Part shown: positions 11,622-24,311 of the stretch, one piece after another
How the letters are laid out: every line of letters begins with the position of its first letter
How positions within the stretch are numbered: position 1 is the first letter of the stretch
Origin: Membranipora membranacea
Taxonomy: Eukaryota; Bryozoa; Gymnolaemata; Cheilostomatida; Membraniporidae
DNA: 64,000 bases
Reading direction: 5' to 3'
NCBI GenBank assembly: GCA_914767715.1
Contig: OU612074.1
Span: 15,982,062-16,046,061 of the forward strand
Made by a program: the position numbers and the translations under genes
Notes under the pieces: model-generated
The model's database searches: none
The model's input: the letters and a program-made list of their open reading frames with translations, nothing else
Told to the model about the DNA's origin: nothing

Positions 11622-14600
11622 ATGAGGCCAATGAGGCCATCAACTGGTCAAAGTTTGAAAGAATTGCGATGGCTTTTTAATTTTTCACCCTGTCGTTTGG
11701 CATGTTTTTTTATGACAAAACTGGCCCTCGTTAAAAAAGTTGCAGCCGCCAAACTAAGAGGGCCAGCCCCAAACGGTTTTCAGTTCCTAAGTCAGCATGA
11801 AATTCCACACGGTATAGAGTAGGTTAGGAGGAAATCAATTTTTTAAACTGGCTGTAAAAAAAAAAAGGGTCCCCCCTTTGTTACTTTTTTAAAATTTAAA
11901 GTCGCTCTCATTTCTGTTCTATTTATCGTAGGATCTTAATATTCTGGAATTTGAATGAGGCCAATGAGGCCATCAACTGGTCAAAGTTTGAAAGAATTGC
12001 GATGGCTTTTTAATTTTTCACCCTGCCGTTTAGCATGTTTTATTATGACAAAACTGGCCCTCGTTAAAAAAGTTGCTGCCGCCAAACTAAGAGGGCCAGC
12101 CCCAAACGGCTTTCAGTTCCTAAGTCAGCATGAAATTCCACACGGTATAGAGTAGGTTAGGAGGAAATCTATTTTTTAAACTGGCGGTAAAAAACACCAA
12201 GGGTCCCCCCTTTGTTACTTTTTTAAATTTTAAAGTCGCTCTCATTTCTGTTCTATTTATCGTAGGATCTTAATATTCTGGAATTTGAATGAGGCCAATG
12301 AGGCCATCAACTGGTCAAAGTTTGAAAGAATTGCGATGGCTTTTTAATTTTTCACCCTGCCGTTTGGCATGTTTTTTTTATGACAAAACTGGCCCTCGTT
12401 AAAAAAGTTGCAGCCACCAAACTAAGAGGGCCAGCCCCAAACGGTTTTCAGTTCCTAAGTCAGCATGAAATTCCACACGGTATAGAGTAGGTTAGGAGGA
12501 AATCTATTTTTTAAACTGGCTGTAAAAAACACCAAGGGTCCCCCCTTTGTTACTTTTTTAAATTTTAAAGTCGCTCTCATTTCTGTTCTATTTATCGTAG
12601 GATCTTAATATTCTGGAATTTGAATGAGGCCAATGAGGCCATCAACTGGTCAAAGTTTGAAAGAATTGCGATGGCTTTTTAATTTTTCACCCTGCCGTTT
12701 GGCATGTTTTTTTATGACAAAACTGGCCCTCGTTAAAATAGTTGCTGCCGCCAAACTAAGAGGGCCAGCCCCAAACGGCTTTCAGTTCCTAAGTCAGCAT
12801 GAAATTCCACACGGTATAGAGTAGGTTAGGAGGAAATCAATTTTTTAAACTGGCGGTAAAAAACACCAAGGGTCCCCCCTTTGTTACTTTTTTAAATTTT
12901 AAAGTCGCTCTCATTTCTGTTCTATTTATCGTAGGATCTTAATATTCTGGAATTTGAATGAGGCCAATGAGGCCATCAACTGGTCAAAGTTTGAAAGAAT
13001 TGCGATGGCTTTTTAATTTTTCACCCTGCCGTTTGGCATGTTTTTTTATGACAAAACTGGCCCTCGTTAAAAAAGTTGCAGCCACCAAACTAAGAGGGCC
13101 AGCCCCAAACGGTTTTCAGTTCCTAAGTCAGCATGAAATTCCACACGGTATAGAGTAGGTTAGGAGGAAATCTATTTTTTAAACTGGCTGTAAAAAACAC
13201 CAAGGGTCCCCCCTTTGTTACTTTTTCAAATTTTAAAGTCGCTCTCATTTCTGTTCTATTTATCGTAGGATCTTAATATTCTGGAATTTGAATGAGGCCA
13301 ATGAGGCCATCAACTGGTCAAAGTTTGAAAGAATTGCGATGGCTTTTTAATTTTTCACCCTGCCGTTTGGCATGTTTTTTTATGACAAAACTGGCCCTCG
13401 TTAAAAAAGTTGCTGCCGCCAAACTAAGAGGGCCAGCCCCAAACGGCTTTCAGTTCCTAAGTCAGCATGAAATTCCACACGGTATAGAGTAGGTTAGGAG
13501 GAAATCTATTTTTTAAACTGGCGGTAAAAAACACCAAGGGTCCCCCCTTTGTTACTTTTTCAAATTTTAAAGTCGCTCTCATTTCTGTTCTATTTATCGT
13601 AGGATCTTAATATTCTGGAATTTGAATGAGGCCAATGAGGCCATCAACTGGTCAAAGTTTGAAAGAATTGCGATGGCTTTTTAATTTTTCACCCTGCCGT
13701 TTGGCATGTTTTTTTATGACAAAACTGGCCCTCGTTAAAAAAGTTGCAGCCGCCAAACTAAGAGGGCCAGCCCCAAACGGTTTTCAGTTCCTAAGTCAGC
13801 ATGAAATTCCACACGGTATAGAGTAGGTTAGGAGGAAATCTATTTTTTAAACTGGCTGTAAAAAACACCAAGGGTCCCCCCTTTGTTACTTTTTCAAATT
13901 TTAAAGTCGCTCTCATTTCTGTTCTATTTATCGTAGGATCTTAATATTCTGGAATTTGAATGAGGCCAATGAGGCCATCAACTGGTCAAAGTTTGAAAGA
14001 ATTGCGATGGCTTTTTAATTTTTCACCCTGCCGTTTGGCATGTTTTTTTATGACAAAACTGGCCCTCGTTAAAAAAGTTGCTGCCGCCAAACTAAGAGGG
14101 CCAGCCCCAAACGGCTTTCAGTTCCTAAGTCAGCATGAAATTCCACACGGTATAGAGTAGGTTAGGAGGAAATCTATTTTTTAAACTGGCTGTAAAAAAC
14201 ACCAAGGGTCCCCCCTTTGTTACTTTTTCAAATTTTAAAGTCGCTCTCATTTCTGTTCTATTTGTCGTAGGATCTTAATATTCTGGAATTTGAATGAGGC
14301 CAATGAGGCCATCAACTGGTCAAAGTTTGAAAGAATTGCGATGGCTTTTTAATTTTTCACCCTGCCGTTTGGCATGTTTTTTTATGACAAATCTGGCCCC
14401 TTGTTAAAAAAGTTGCTGCCGCCAAACTAAGAGGGCCAGTCCCAAACGGCTTTCAGTTCCTAAGTCAGCATGAAATTCCACACGGTATAGAGTAGGTTAG
14501 GAGGAAATCTATTTTTTAAACTGGCGGTAAAAAACACCAAGGGTCCCCCCTTTGTTACTTTTTTAAATTTTAAAGTCGCTCTCATTTCTGTTCTATTTAT

Positions 14601-15295
14601 CGTAGGATCTTAATATTCTGGAATTTGAATGAGGCCAATGAGGCCATCAACTGGTCAAAGTTTGAAAGAATTGCGATGGCTTTTTAATTTTTCACCCTGC
14701 CGTTTGGCATGTTTTTTATGACAAAACTGGCCCTCGTTAAAAAAGTTGCTGCCGCCAAACTAAGAGGGCCAGCCCCAAACGGTTTTCAGTTCCTAAGTCA
14801 GCATGAAATTCCACACGGTATAGAGTAGGTTAGGAGGAAATCTATTTTTTAAACTGGCTGTAAAAAACACCAAGGGTCCCCCCTTTGTTACTTTTTTAAA
14901 TTTTAAAGTCGCTCTCATTTCTGTTCTATTTATCGTAGGATCTTAATATTCTGGAATTTGAATGAGGCCAATGAGGCCATCAACTGGTCAAAGTTTGAAA
15001 GAATTGCGATGGCTTTTTAATTTTTCACCCTGCCGTTAGGCATGTTTTTTTATGACAAAACTGGCCCTCGTTAAAAAAGTTGCTGCCGCCGAACTAAGAG
15101 GGCCAGCCCCAAACGGCTTTCAGTTCCTAAGTCAGCATGAAATTCCACACGGTATAGAGTAGGTTAGGAGGAAATCCATTTTTTAAACTGGCGGTTAAAA
15201 ACACCAAGGGTCCCCCCTTTGTTACTTTTTTAAATTTTAAAGTCGCTCTCATTTCTGTTCTATTTATCGTAGGATCTTAATATTCTGGAATTTGA
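11622..15295 (+). repeat. 11-monomer higher-order repeat, copy 2 (3674 bp)
   Basis: The order matches copy 1: CCTGTCG / long A run (11622), TTAGCATGTTTTATT (11955), GCCACC with eight T (12289), b (12624), GCCACC (12958), b (13292), a (13626), b (13960), CCCCTTG (14294), six-T (14629), TAG-variant (14962). It differs from copy 1 in monomers seven and eight, where ordinary a and b monomers replace the CTCGATAAA twin. Four consecutive monomers (12958, 13292, 13626, 13960) share TTTTTCAAATT in their right part. Confidence 0.88.
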
Positions 15296-15629
15296 ATGAG
15301 GCCAATGAGGCCATCAACTGGTCAAAGTATGAAAGAATTGCGATGGCTTTTTAATTTTTCACCCTGTCGTTTGGCATGTTTTTTTATGACAAAACTGGCC
15401 CTCGTTAAAAAAGTTGCAGCCGCCAAACTAAGAGGGCCAGCCCCAAACGGTTTTCAGTTCCTAAGTCAGCATGAAATTCCACACGGTATAGAGTAGGTTA
15501 GGAGGAAATCCATTTTTTAAACTGGCGGTTAAAAACACCAAGGGTCCCCCCTTTGTTACTTTTTTAAATTTTAAAGTCGCTCTCATTTCTGTTCTATTTA
15601 TCGTAGGATCTTAATATTCTGGAATTTGA
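15296..15629 (+). repeat. Chimeric monomer: CCTGTCG left part, TAG-variant right part
   Basis: The left part has GTATGAAAG and CCTGTCG like 15630. The right part has AATCCATT and CGGTTAAAAAC like 14962, instead of the long A run expected for its class. The variant base of AATCCATT lies at 15177 and 15511, and that of GTATGAAAG at 15329 and 15663, both 334 bp apart. Confidence 0.88.
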
Positions 15630-17297
15630 ATGAGGCCAATGAGGCCATCAACTGGTCAAAGTATGAAAGAATTGCGATGGCTTTTTAATTTTTCACCCTG
15701 TCGTTTGGCATGTTTTTTTATGACAAAACTGGCCCTCGTTAAAAAAGTTGCAGCCGCCAAACTAAGAGGGCCAGCCCCAAACGGTTTTCAGTTCCTAAGT
15801 CAGCATGAAATTCCACACGGTATAGAGTAGGTTAGGAGGAAATCAATTTTTTAAACTGGCTGTAAAAAAAAAAGGGTCCCCCCTTTGTTACTTTTTTAAA
15901 TTTTAAAGTCGCTCTCATTTCTGTTCTATTTATCGTAGGATCTTAATATTCTGGAAGTTGAATGAGGCCAATGAGGCCATCAACTGGTCAAAGTTTGAAA
16001 GAATTGCGATGGCTTTTTAATTTTTCACCCTGCCGTTTAGCATGTTTTATTATGACAAAACTGGCCCTCGTTAAAAAAGTTGCTGCCGCCAAACTAAGAG
16101 GGCCAGCCCCAAACGGCTTTCAGTTCCTAAGTCAGCATGAAATTCCACACGGTATAGAGTAGGTTAGGAGGAAATCTATTTTTTAAACTGGCGGTAAAAA
16201 ACACCAAGGGTCCCCCCTTTGTTACTTTTTTAAATTTTAAAGTCGCTCTCATTTCTGTTCTATTTATCGTAGGATCTTAATATTCTGGAATTTGAATGAG
16301 GCCAATGAGGCCATCAACTGGTCAAAGTTTGAAAGAATTGCGATGGCTTTTTAATTTTTCACCCTGCCGTTTGGCATGTTTTTTTATGACAAAACTGGCC
16401 CTCGTTAAAAAAGTTGCAGCCACCAAACTAAGAGGGCCAGCCCCAAACGGTTTTCAGTTCCTAAGTCAGCATGAAATTCCACACGGTATAGAGTAGGTTA
16501 GGAGGAAATCTATTTTTTAAACTGGCTGTAAAAAACACCAAGGGTCCCCCCTTTGTTACTTTTTTAAATTTTAAAGTCGCTCTCATTTCTGTTCTATTTA
16601 TCGTAGGATCTTAATATTCTGGAATTTGAATGAGGCCAATGAGGCCATCAACTGGTCAAAGTTTGAAAGAATTGCGATGGCTTTTTAATTTTTCACCCTG
16701 CCGTTTGGCATGTTTTTTTATGACAAAACTGGCCCTCGTTAAAAAAGTTGCTGCCGCCAAACTAAGAGGGCCAGCCCCAAACGGCTTTCAGTTCCTAAGT
16801 CAGCATGAAATTCCACACGGTATAGAGTAGGTTAGGAGGAAATCTATTTTTTAAACTGGCGGTAAAAAACACCAAGGGTCCCCCCTTTGTTACTTTTTTA
16901 AATTTTAAAGTCGCTCTCATTTCTGTTCTATTTATCGTAGGATCTTAATATTCTGGAATTTGAATGAGGCCAATGAGGCCATCAACTGGTCAAAGTTTGA
17001 AAGAATTGCGATGGCTTTTTAATTTTTCACCCTGCCGTTTGGCATGTTTTTTTATGACAAAACTGGCCCTCGTTAAAAAAGTTGCAGCCACCAAACTAAG
17101 AGGGCCAGCCCCAAACGGTTTTCAGTTCCTAAGTCAGCATGAAATTCCACACGGTATAGAGTAGGTTAGGAGGAAATCTATTTTTTAAACTGGCTGTAAA
17201 AAACACCAAGGGTCCCCCCTTTGTTACTTTTTCAAATTTTAAAGTCGCTCTCATTTCTGTTCTATTTATCGTAGGATCTTAATATTCTGGAATTTGA
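15296..17297 (+). repeat. Truncated third 11-mer copy with doubled first monomer
   Basis: Six monomers start a further copy of the 11-mer: the CCTGTCG type twice (15296, 15630), TTAGCATGTTTTATT (15962), GCCACC (16296), b (16630) and GCCACC (16964). After that the order departs and the 7-monomer HOR begins at about 17632. The monomer between (17298) resembles 19635 and may already belong to the 7-mer. Confidence 0.8.
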
Positions 17298-17631
17298 ATG
17301 AGGCCAATGAGGCCATCAACTGGTCAAAGTTTGAAAGAATTGCGATGGCTTTTTAATTTTTCACCCTGCCGTTTGGCATGTTTTTTTATGACAAAACTGG
17401 CCCTCGTTAAAAAAGTTGCTGCCGCCAAACTAAGAGGGCCAGCCCCAAACGGTTTTCAGTTCCTAAGTCAGCATGAAATTCCACACGGTATAGAGTAGGT
17501 TAGGAGGAAATCTATTTTTTAAACTGGCGGTAAAAAACACCAAGGGTCCCCCCTTTGTTACTTTTTTAAATTTTAAAGTCGCTCTCATTTCTGTTCTATT
17601 TATCGTAGGATCTTAATATTCTGGAATTTGA

Positions 17632-19968
17632 ATGAGGCCAATGAGGCCATCAACTGGTCAAAGTTTGAAAGAATTGCGATGGCTTTTTAATTTTTCACCC
17701 TGCCGTTTGGCATGTTTTTTATGACAAAACTGGCCCTCGTTAAAAAAGTTGCAGCCGCCAAACTAAGAGGGCCAGCCCCAAACGGTTTTCAGTTCCTAAG
17801 TCAGCATGAAATTCCACACGGTATAGAGGAGGTTAGGAGGAAATCTGTTTTTTAAACTGGCTGTAAAAAACACCAAGGGTCCCCCCTTTGTTACTTTTTC
17901 AAATTTTAAAGTCGCTCTCATTTCTGTTCTATTTATCGTAGGATCTTAATATTCTGGAATTTGAATGAGGCCAATGAGGCCATCAACTGATCAAAGTTTG
18001 AAAGAATTGCGATGGCTTTTTAATTTTTCACCCTGCCGTTTGGCATGTTTTTTTATGACAAAACTGGCCCTCGTTAAAAAAGTTGCTGCCGCCAAACTAA
18101 GAGGGCCAGCCCCAAACGGCTTTCAGTTCCTAAGTCAGCATGAAATTCCACACGGTATAGAGTAGGTTAGGAGGAAATCTATTTTTTAAACTGGCGGTAA
18201 AAAACACCAAGGGTCCCCCCTTTGTTACTTTTTTAAATTTTAAAGTCGCTCTCATTTCTGTTCTATTTATCGTAGGATCTTAATATTCTGGAATTTGAAT
18301 GAGGCCAATGAGGCCATCAACTGGTCAAAGTTTGAAAGAATTGCGATGGCTTTTTAATTTGTCACCCTGCCGTTTGGCATGTTTTTTTATGACAAAACTG
18401 GCCCTCGTTAAAAAAGTTGCTGCCGCCAAACTAAGAGGGCCAGCCCCAAACGGCTTTCAGTTCCTAAGTCAGCATAAAATTCCACACGGTATAGAGTAGG
18501 TTAGGAGGAAATCTATTTTTTAAACTGGCAGTAAAAAACACCAAGGGTCCCCCCTTTGTTACTTTTTTAAATTTTAAAGTCGCTCTCATTTCTGTTCTAT
18601 TTATCGTAGGATCTTAATATTCTGGAATTTGAATGAGGCCAATGAGGCCATCAACTGGTCAAAGTTTGAAAGAATTGCGATGGCTTTTTAATTTTTCACC
18701 CTGCTGTTTGGCATGTTTTTTTATGACAAATCTGGCCCCTTGTTAAAAAAGTTGCTGCCGCCAAACTAAGAGGGCCAGTCCCAAACGGCTTTCAGTTCCT
18801 AAGTCAGCATGAAATTCCACACGGTATAGAGTAGGTTAGGAGGAAATCTATTTTTTAAACTGGCGGTAAAAAACACCAAGGGTCCCCCCTTTGTTACTTT
18901 TTTAAATTTTAAAGTCGCTCTCATTTCTGTTCTATTTATCGTAGGATCTTAATATTCTGGAATTTGAATGAGGCCAATGAGGCCATCAACTGGTCAAAGT
19001 TTGAAAGAATTGCGATGGCTTTTTAATTTTCCACCCTGCCGTTTGGCATGTTTTTTATGACAAAACTGGCCCTCGTTAAAAAAGTTGCTGCCGCCAAACT
19101 AAGAGGGCCAGCCCCAAACGGCTTTCAGTTCCTAAGTCAGCATGAAATTCCACACGGTATAGAGTAGGTTAGGAGGAAATCTTTTTTTTAAACTGGCTGT
19201 AAAAAACACCAAGGGTCCCCCCTTTGTTACTTTTTTAAATCTTAAAGTCGCTCTCATTTCTGTTCTATTTATCGTAGGATCTTAATATTCTGGAATTTGA
19301 ATGAGGCCAATGAGGCCATCAACTGATCAAAGTTTGAAAGAATTGCGATGGCTTTTTAATTTTTCACCCTGCCGTTTGGCATGTTTTTTTATGGCAAAAC
19401 TGGCCCTCGTTAAAAAAGTTGCTGCCGCCAAACTAAGAGGGCCAGCCCCAAACGGCTTTCAGTTCCTAAGTCAGCATGAAATTCCACACGGTATAGAGTA
19501 GGTTAGGAGGAAATCTATTTTTTAAACTGGCGGTAAAAAACACCAAGGATCCCCCCTTTGTTACTTTTTTAAATTTTAAAGTCGCTCTCATTTCTGTTCT
19601 ATTTATCGCAGGATCTTAATATTCCGGAATTTGAATGAGGCCAATGAGGCCATCAACTGGTCAAAGTTTGAAAGAATTGCGATGGCTTTTTAATTTTTCA
19701 CCCTGCCGTTTGGCATGTTTTTTTATGACAAAACTGGCCCTCGTTAAAAAAGTTGCTGCCGCCAAACTAAGAGGGCCAGCCCCAAACGGCTTTCAGTTCC
19801 TAAGTCAGCATGAAATTCCACACGGTATAGAGTAGGTTAGGAGGAAATCTATTTTTTAAACTGGCGGTAAAAAACACCAAGGGTCCCCCCTTTGTTACTT
19901 TTTTAAATTTTAAAGTCGCTCTCATTTCTGTTCTATTTATCGTAGGATCTTAATATTCTGGAATTTGA
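17632..19968 (+). repeat. 7-monomer higher-order repeat, copy 1 (2337 bp)
   Basis: Seven monomers carry private marks: AGAGGAGGTTAGG with one T lost (17632); CTGATCAAAG (17965); AATTTGTCACC plus CATAAAATT (18299); CTGCTGTTTGG plus CCCCTTG (18633); TTTTCCACC with an extended T run after AAATC and AAATCTTAAAG (18968); CTGATCAAAG with ATGGCAAAAC and CAAGGATCCCC (19301); and 19635, immediately preceded by ATTCCGGAA. All recur in order 2337 bp downstream. Confidence 0.93.
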
Positions 19969-22305
19969 ATGAGGCCAATGAGGCCATCAACTGGTCAAAG
20001 TTTGAAAGAATTGCGATGGCTTTTTAATTTTTCACCCTGCCGTTTGGCATGTTTTTTATGACAAAACTGGCCCTCGTTAAAAAAGTTGCAGCCGCCAAAC
20101 TAAGAGGGCCAGCCCCAAACGGTTTTCAGTTCCTAAGTCAGCATGAAATTCCACACGGTATAGAGGAGGTTAGGAGGAAATCTGTTTTTTAAACTGGCTG
20201 TAAAAAACACCAAGGGTCCCCCCTTTGTTACTTTTTCAAATTTTAAAGTCGCTCTCATTTCTGTTCTATTTATCGTAGGATCTTAATATTCTGGAATTTG
20301 AATGAGGCCAATGAGGCCATCAACTGATCAAAGTTTGAAAGAATTGCGATGGCTTTTTAATTTTTCACCCTGCCGTTTGGCATGTTTTTTTATGACAAAA
20401 CTGGCCCTCGTTAAAAAAGTTGCTGCCGCCAAACTAAGAGGGCCAGCCCCAAACGGCTTTCAGTTCCTAAGTCAGCATGAAATTCCACACGGTATAGAGT
20501 AGGTTAGGAGGAAATCTATTTTTTAAACTGGCGGTAAAAAACACCAAGGGTCCCCCCTTTGTTACTTTTTTAAATTTTAAAGTCGCTCTCATTTCTGTTC
20601 TATTTATCGTAGGATCTTAATATTCTGGAATTTGAATGAGGCCAATGAGGCCATCAACTGGTCAAAGTTTGAAAGAATTGCGATGGCTTTTTAATTTGTC
20701 ACCCTGCCGTTTGGCATGTTTTTTTATGACAAAACTGGCCCTCGTTAAAAAAGTTGCTGCCGCCAAACTAAGAGGGCCAGCCCCAAACGGCTTTCAGTTC
20801 CTAAGTCAGCATAAAATTCCACACGGTATAGAGTAGGTTAGGAGGATATCTATTTTTTAAACTGGCAGTAAAAAACACCAAGGGTCCCCCCTTTGTTACT
20901 TTTTTAAATTTTAAAGTCGCTCTCATTTCTGTTCTATTTATCGTAGGATCTTAATATTCTGGAATTTGAATGAGGCCAATGAGGCCATCAACTGGTCAAA
21001 GTTTGAAAGAATTGCGATGGCTTTTTAATTTTTCACCCTGCTGTTTGGCATGTTTTTTTATGACAAATCTGGCCCCTTGTTAAAAAAGTTGCTGCCGCCA
21101 AACTAAGAGGGCCAGTCCCAAACGGCTTTCAGTTCCTAAGTCAGCATGAAATTCCACACGGTATAGAGTAGGTTAGGAGGAAATCTATTTTTTAAACTGG
21201 CGGTAAAAAACACCAAGGGTCCCCCCTTTGTTACTTTTTTAAATTTTAAAGTCGCTCTCATTTCTGTTCTATTTATCGTAGGATCTTAATATTCTGGAAT
21301 TTGAATGAGGCCAATGAGGCCATCAACTGGTCAAAGTTTGAAAGAATTGCGATGGCTTTTTAATTTTCCACCCTGCCGTTTGGCATGTTTTTTATGACAA
21401 AACTGGCCCTCGTTAAAAAAGTTGCTGCCGCCAAACTAAGAGGGCCAGCCCCAAACGGCTTTCAGTTCCTAAGTCAGCATGAAATTCCACACGGTATAGA
21501 GTAGGTTAGGAGGAAATCTTTTTTTTAAACTGGCTGTAAAAAACACCAAGGGTCCCCCCTTTGTTACTTTTTTAAATCTTAAAGTCGCTCTCATTTCTGT
21601 TCTATTTATCGTAGGATCTTAATATTCTGGAATTTGAATGAGGCCAATGAGGCCATCAACTGATCAAAGTTTGAAAGAATTGCGATGGCTTTTTAATTTT
21701 TCACCCTGCCGTTTGGCATGTTTTTTTATGGCAAAACTGGCCCTCGTTAAAAAAGTTGCTGCCGCCAAACTAAGAGGGCCAGCCCCAAACGGCTTTCAGT
21801 TCCTAAGTCAGCATGAAATTCCACACGGTATAGAGTAGGTTAGGAGGAAATCTATTTTTTAAACTGGCGGTAAAAAACACCAAGGATCCCCCCTTTGTTA
21901 CTTTTTTAAATTTTAAAGTCGCTCTCATTTCTGTTCTATTTATCGCAGGATCTTAATATTCCGGAATTTGAATGAGGCCAATGAGGCCATCAACTGGTCA
22001 AAGTTTGAAAGAATTGCGATGGCTTTTTAATTTTTCACCCTGCCGTTTGGCATGTTTTTTTATGACAAAACTGGCCCTCGTTAAAAAAGTTGCTGCCGCC
22101 AAACTAAGAGGGCCAGCCCCAAACGGCTTTCAGTTCCTAAGTCAGCATGAAATTCCACACGGTATAGAGTAGGTTAGGAGGAAATCTATTTTTTAAACTG
22201 GCAGTAAAAAACACCAAGGGTCCCCCCTTTGTTACTTTTTTAAATTTTAAAGTCGCTCTCATTTCTGTTCTATTTATCGTAGGATCTTAATATTCTGGAA
22301 TTTGA
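19969..22305 (+). repeat. 7-monomer higher-order repeat, copy 2 (2337 bp)
   Basis: This is a near-perfect copy of 17632-19968 at an offset of exactly 2337 bp, with every private mark of copy 1 in the same order. Differences I noticed are few: AGGATATC for AGGAAATC near 20846 and CAGTAA for CGGTAA in the last monomer (21972). Such similarity indicates a recent duplication. Confidence 0.93.
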
Positions 22306-24311
22306 ATGAGGCCAATGAGGCCATCAACTGGTCAAAGTTTGAAAGAATTGCGATGGCTTTTTAATTTTTCACCCTGCCGTTTGGCATGTTTTTTTATGAC
22401 AAAACTGGCCCTCGTTAAAAAAGTTGCAGCCGCCAAACTAAGAGGGCCAGCCCCAAACGGTTTTCAGTTCCTAAGTCAGCATGAAATTCCACACGGTATA
22501 GAGTAGGTTAGGAGGAAATCTATTTTTTAAACTGGCTGTAAAAAACACCAAGGGTCCCCCCTTTGTTACTTTTTCAAATTTTAAAGTCGCTCTCATTTCT
22601 GTTCTATTTATCGTAGGATCCTAATATTCTGGAATTTGAATGAGGCCAATGAGGTTATCAACTGGTCAAAGTTTGAAAGAATTGCGATGGCTTTTTAATT
22701 TTTCACCCTGCCGTTTGGCATGTTTTTTTATGACAAAACTGGCCCTCGTTAAAAAAGTTGCTGCCGCCAAACTAAGAGGGCCAGCCCCAAACGGCTTTCA
22801 GTTCCTAAGTCAGCATGAAATTCCACACGGTATAGAGTAGGTTAGGAGGAAATCTATTTTTTAAACTGGCGGTAAAAAACACCAAGGGTCCCCCCTTTGT
22901 TACTTTTTTAAATTTTAAAGTCGCTCTCATTTCTGTTCTATTTATCGTAGGATCTTAATATTCTGGAATTTGAATGAGGCCAATGAGGCCATCAACTGGT
23001 CAAAGTTTGAAAGAATTGCGATGGCTTTTTAATTTTTCACCCTGCCGTTTGGCATGTTTTTTTATGACAAAACTGGCCCTCGTTAAAAAAGTTGCTGCCG
23101 CCAAACTAAGAGGGCCAGCCCCAAACGGCTTTCAGTTCCTAAGTCAGCATAAAATTCCACACGGTATAGAGTAGGTTAGGAGGAAATCTATTTTTTAAAC
23201 TGGCAGTAAAAAACGCCAAGGGTCCCCCCTTTGTTACTTTTTTAAATTTTAAAGTCGCTCTCATTTCTGTTCTATTTATCGTAGGATCTTAATATTCTGG
23301 AATTTGAATGAGGCCAATGAGGCCATCAACTGGTCAAAGTTTGAAAGAATTGCGATGGCTTTTTAATTTTTCACCCTGCTGTTTGGCATGTTTTTTTATG
23401 ACAAATCTGGCCCCTTGTTAAAAAAGTTGCTGCCGCCAAACTAAGAGGGCCAGTCCCAAACGGCTTTCAGTTCCTAAGTCAGCATGAAATTCCACACGGT
23501 ATAGAGTAGGTTAGGAGGAAATCTTTTTTTTTAAACTGGCTGTAAAAAACACCAAGGGTCCCCCCTTTGTTACTTTTTTAAATCTTAAAGTCGCTCTCAT
23601 TTCTGTTCTATTTATCGTAGGATCTTAATATTCTGGAATTTGAATGAGGCCAATGAGGCCATCAACTGATCAAAGTTTGAAAGAATTGCGATGGCTTTTT
23701 AATTTTTCACCCTGCCGTTTGGCATGTTTTTTTATGGCAAAACTGGCCCTCGTTAAAAAAGTTGCTGCCGCCAAACTAAGAGGGCCAGCCCCAAACGGCT
23801 TTCAGTTCCTAAGTCAGCATGAAATTCCACACGGTATAGAGTAGGTTAGGAGGAAATCTATTTTTTAAACTGGCGGTAAAAAACACCAAGGATCCCCCCT
23901 TTGTTACTTTTTTAAATTTTAAAGTCGCTCTCATTTCTGTTCTATTTATCGCAGGATCTTAATATTCCGGAATTTGAATGAGGCCAATGAGGCCATCAAC
24001 TGGTCAAAGTTTGAAAGAATTCCGATGGCTTTTTAATTTTTCACCCTGCCGTTTGGCATGTTTTTTTATGACAAAACTGGCCCTCGTTAAAAAAGTTGCT
24101 GCCGCCAAACTAAGAGGGCCAGCCCCAAACGGCTTTCAGTTCCTAAGTCAGCATGAAATTCCACACGGTATAGAGTAGGTTAGGAGGAAATCTATTTTTT
24201 AAACTGGCAGTAAAAAACACAAAGGGTCCCCCCTTTGTTACTTTTTTAAATTTTAAAGTCGCTCTCATTTCTGTTCTATTTATCGTAGGATCTTAATATT
24301 CTGGAATTTGA
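22306..24311 (+). repeat. Shortened 6-monomer derivative of the 7-mer
   Basis: Six monomers follow the 7-mer pattern less faithfully. 22974 carries the CATAAAATT mark. 23308 begins as the CCCCTTG type and ends as the T-run / AAATCTTAAAG type, so two monomers are fused into one. 23644 carries CTGATCAAAG, ATGGCAAAAC and CAAGGATCCCC, and 23978 is again preceded by ATTCCGGAA. The first two monomers (22306, 22640) do not carry the expected private marks. Confidence 0.85.
23308..23643 (+). repeat. Chimeric monomer (336 bp) joining two 7-mer monomer types
   Basis: The left part matches 18633 and 20970 (CTGCTGTTTGG, CCCCTTG, GGCCAGTCCC). The right part matches 18968 and 21305 (expanded T run after AAATC, AAATCTTAAAG). 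The crossover lies between the last left mark at 23454 and the T run starting at 23524. The monomer normally between them is gone, which explains the 6-monomer length of this copy. Confidence 0.88.
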
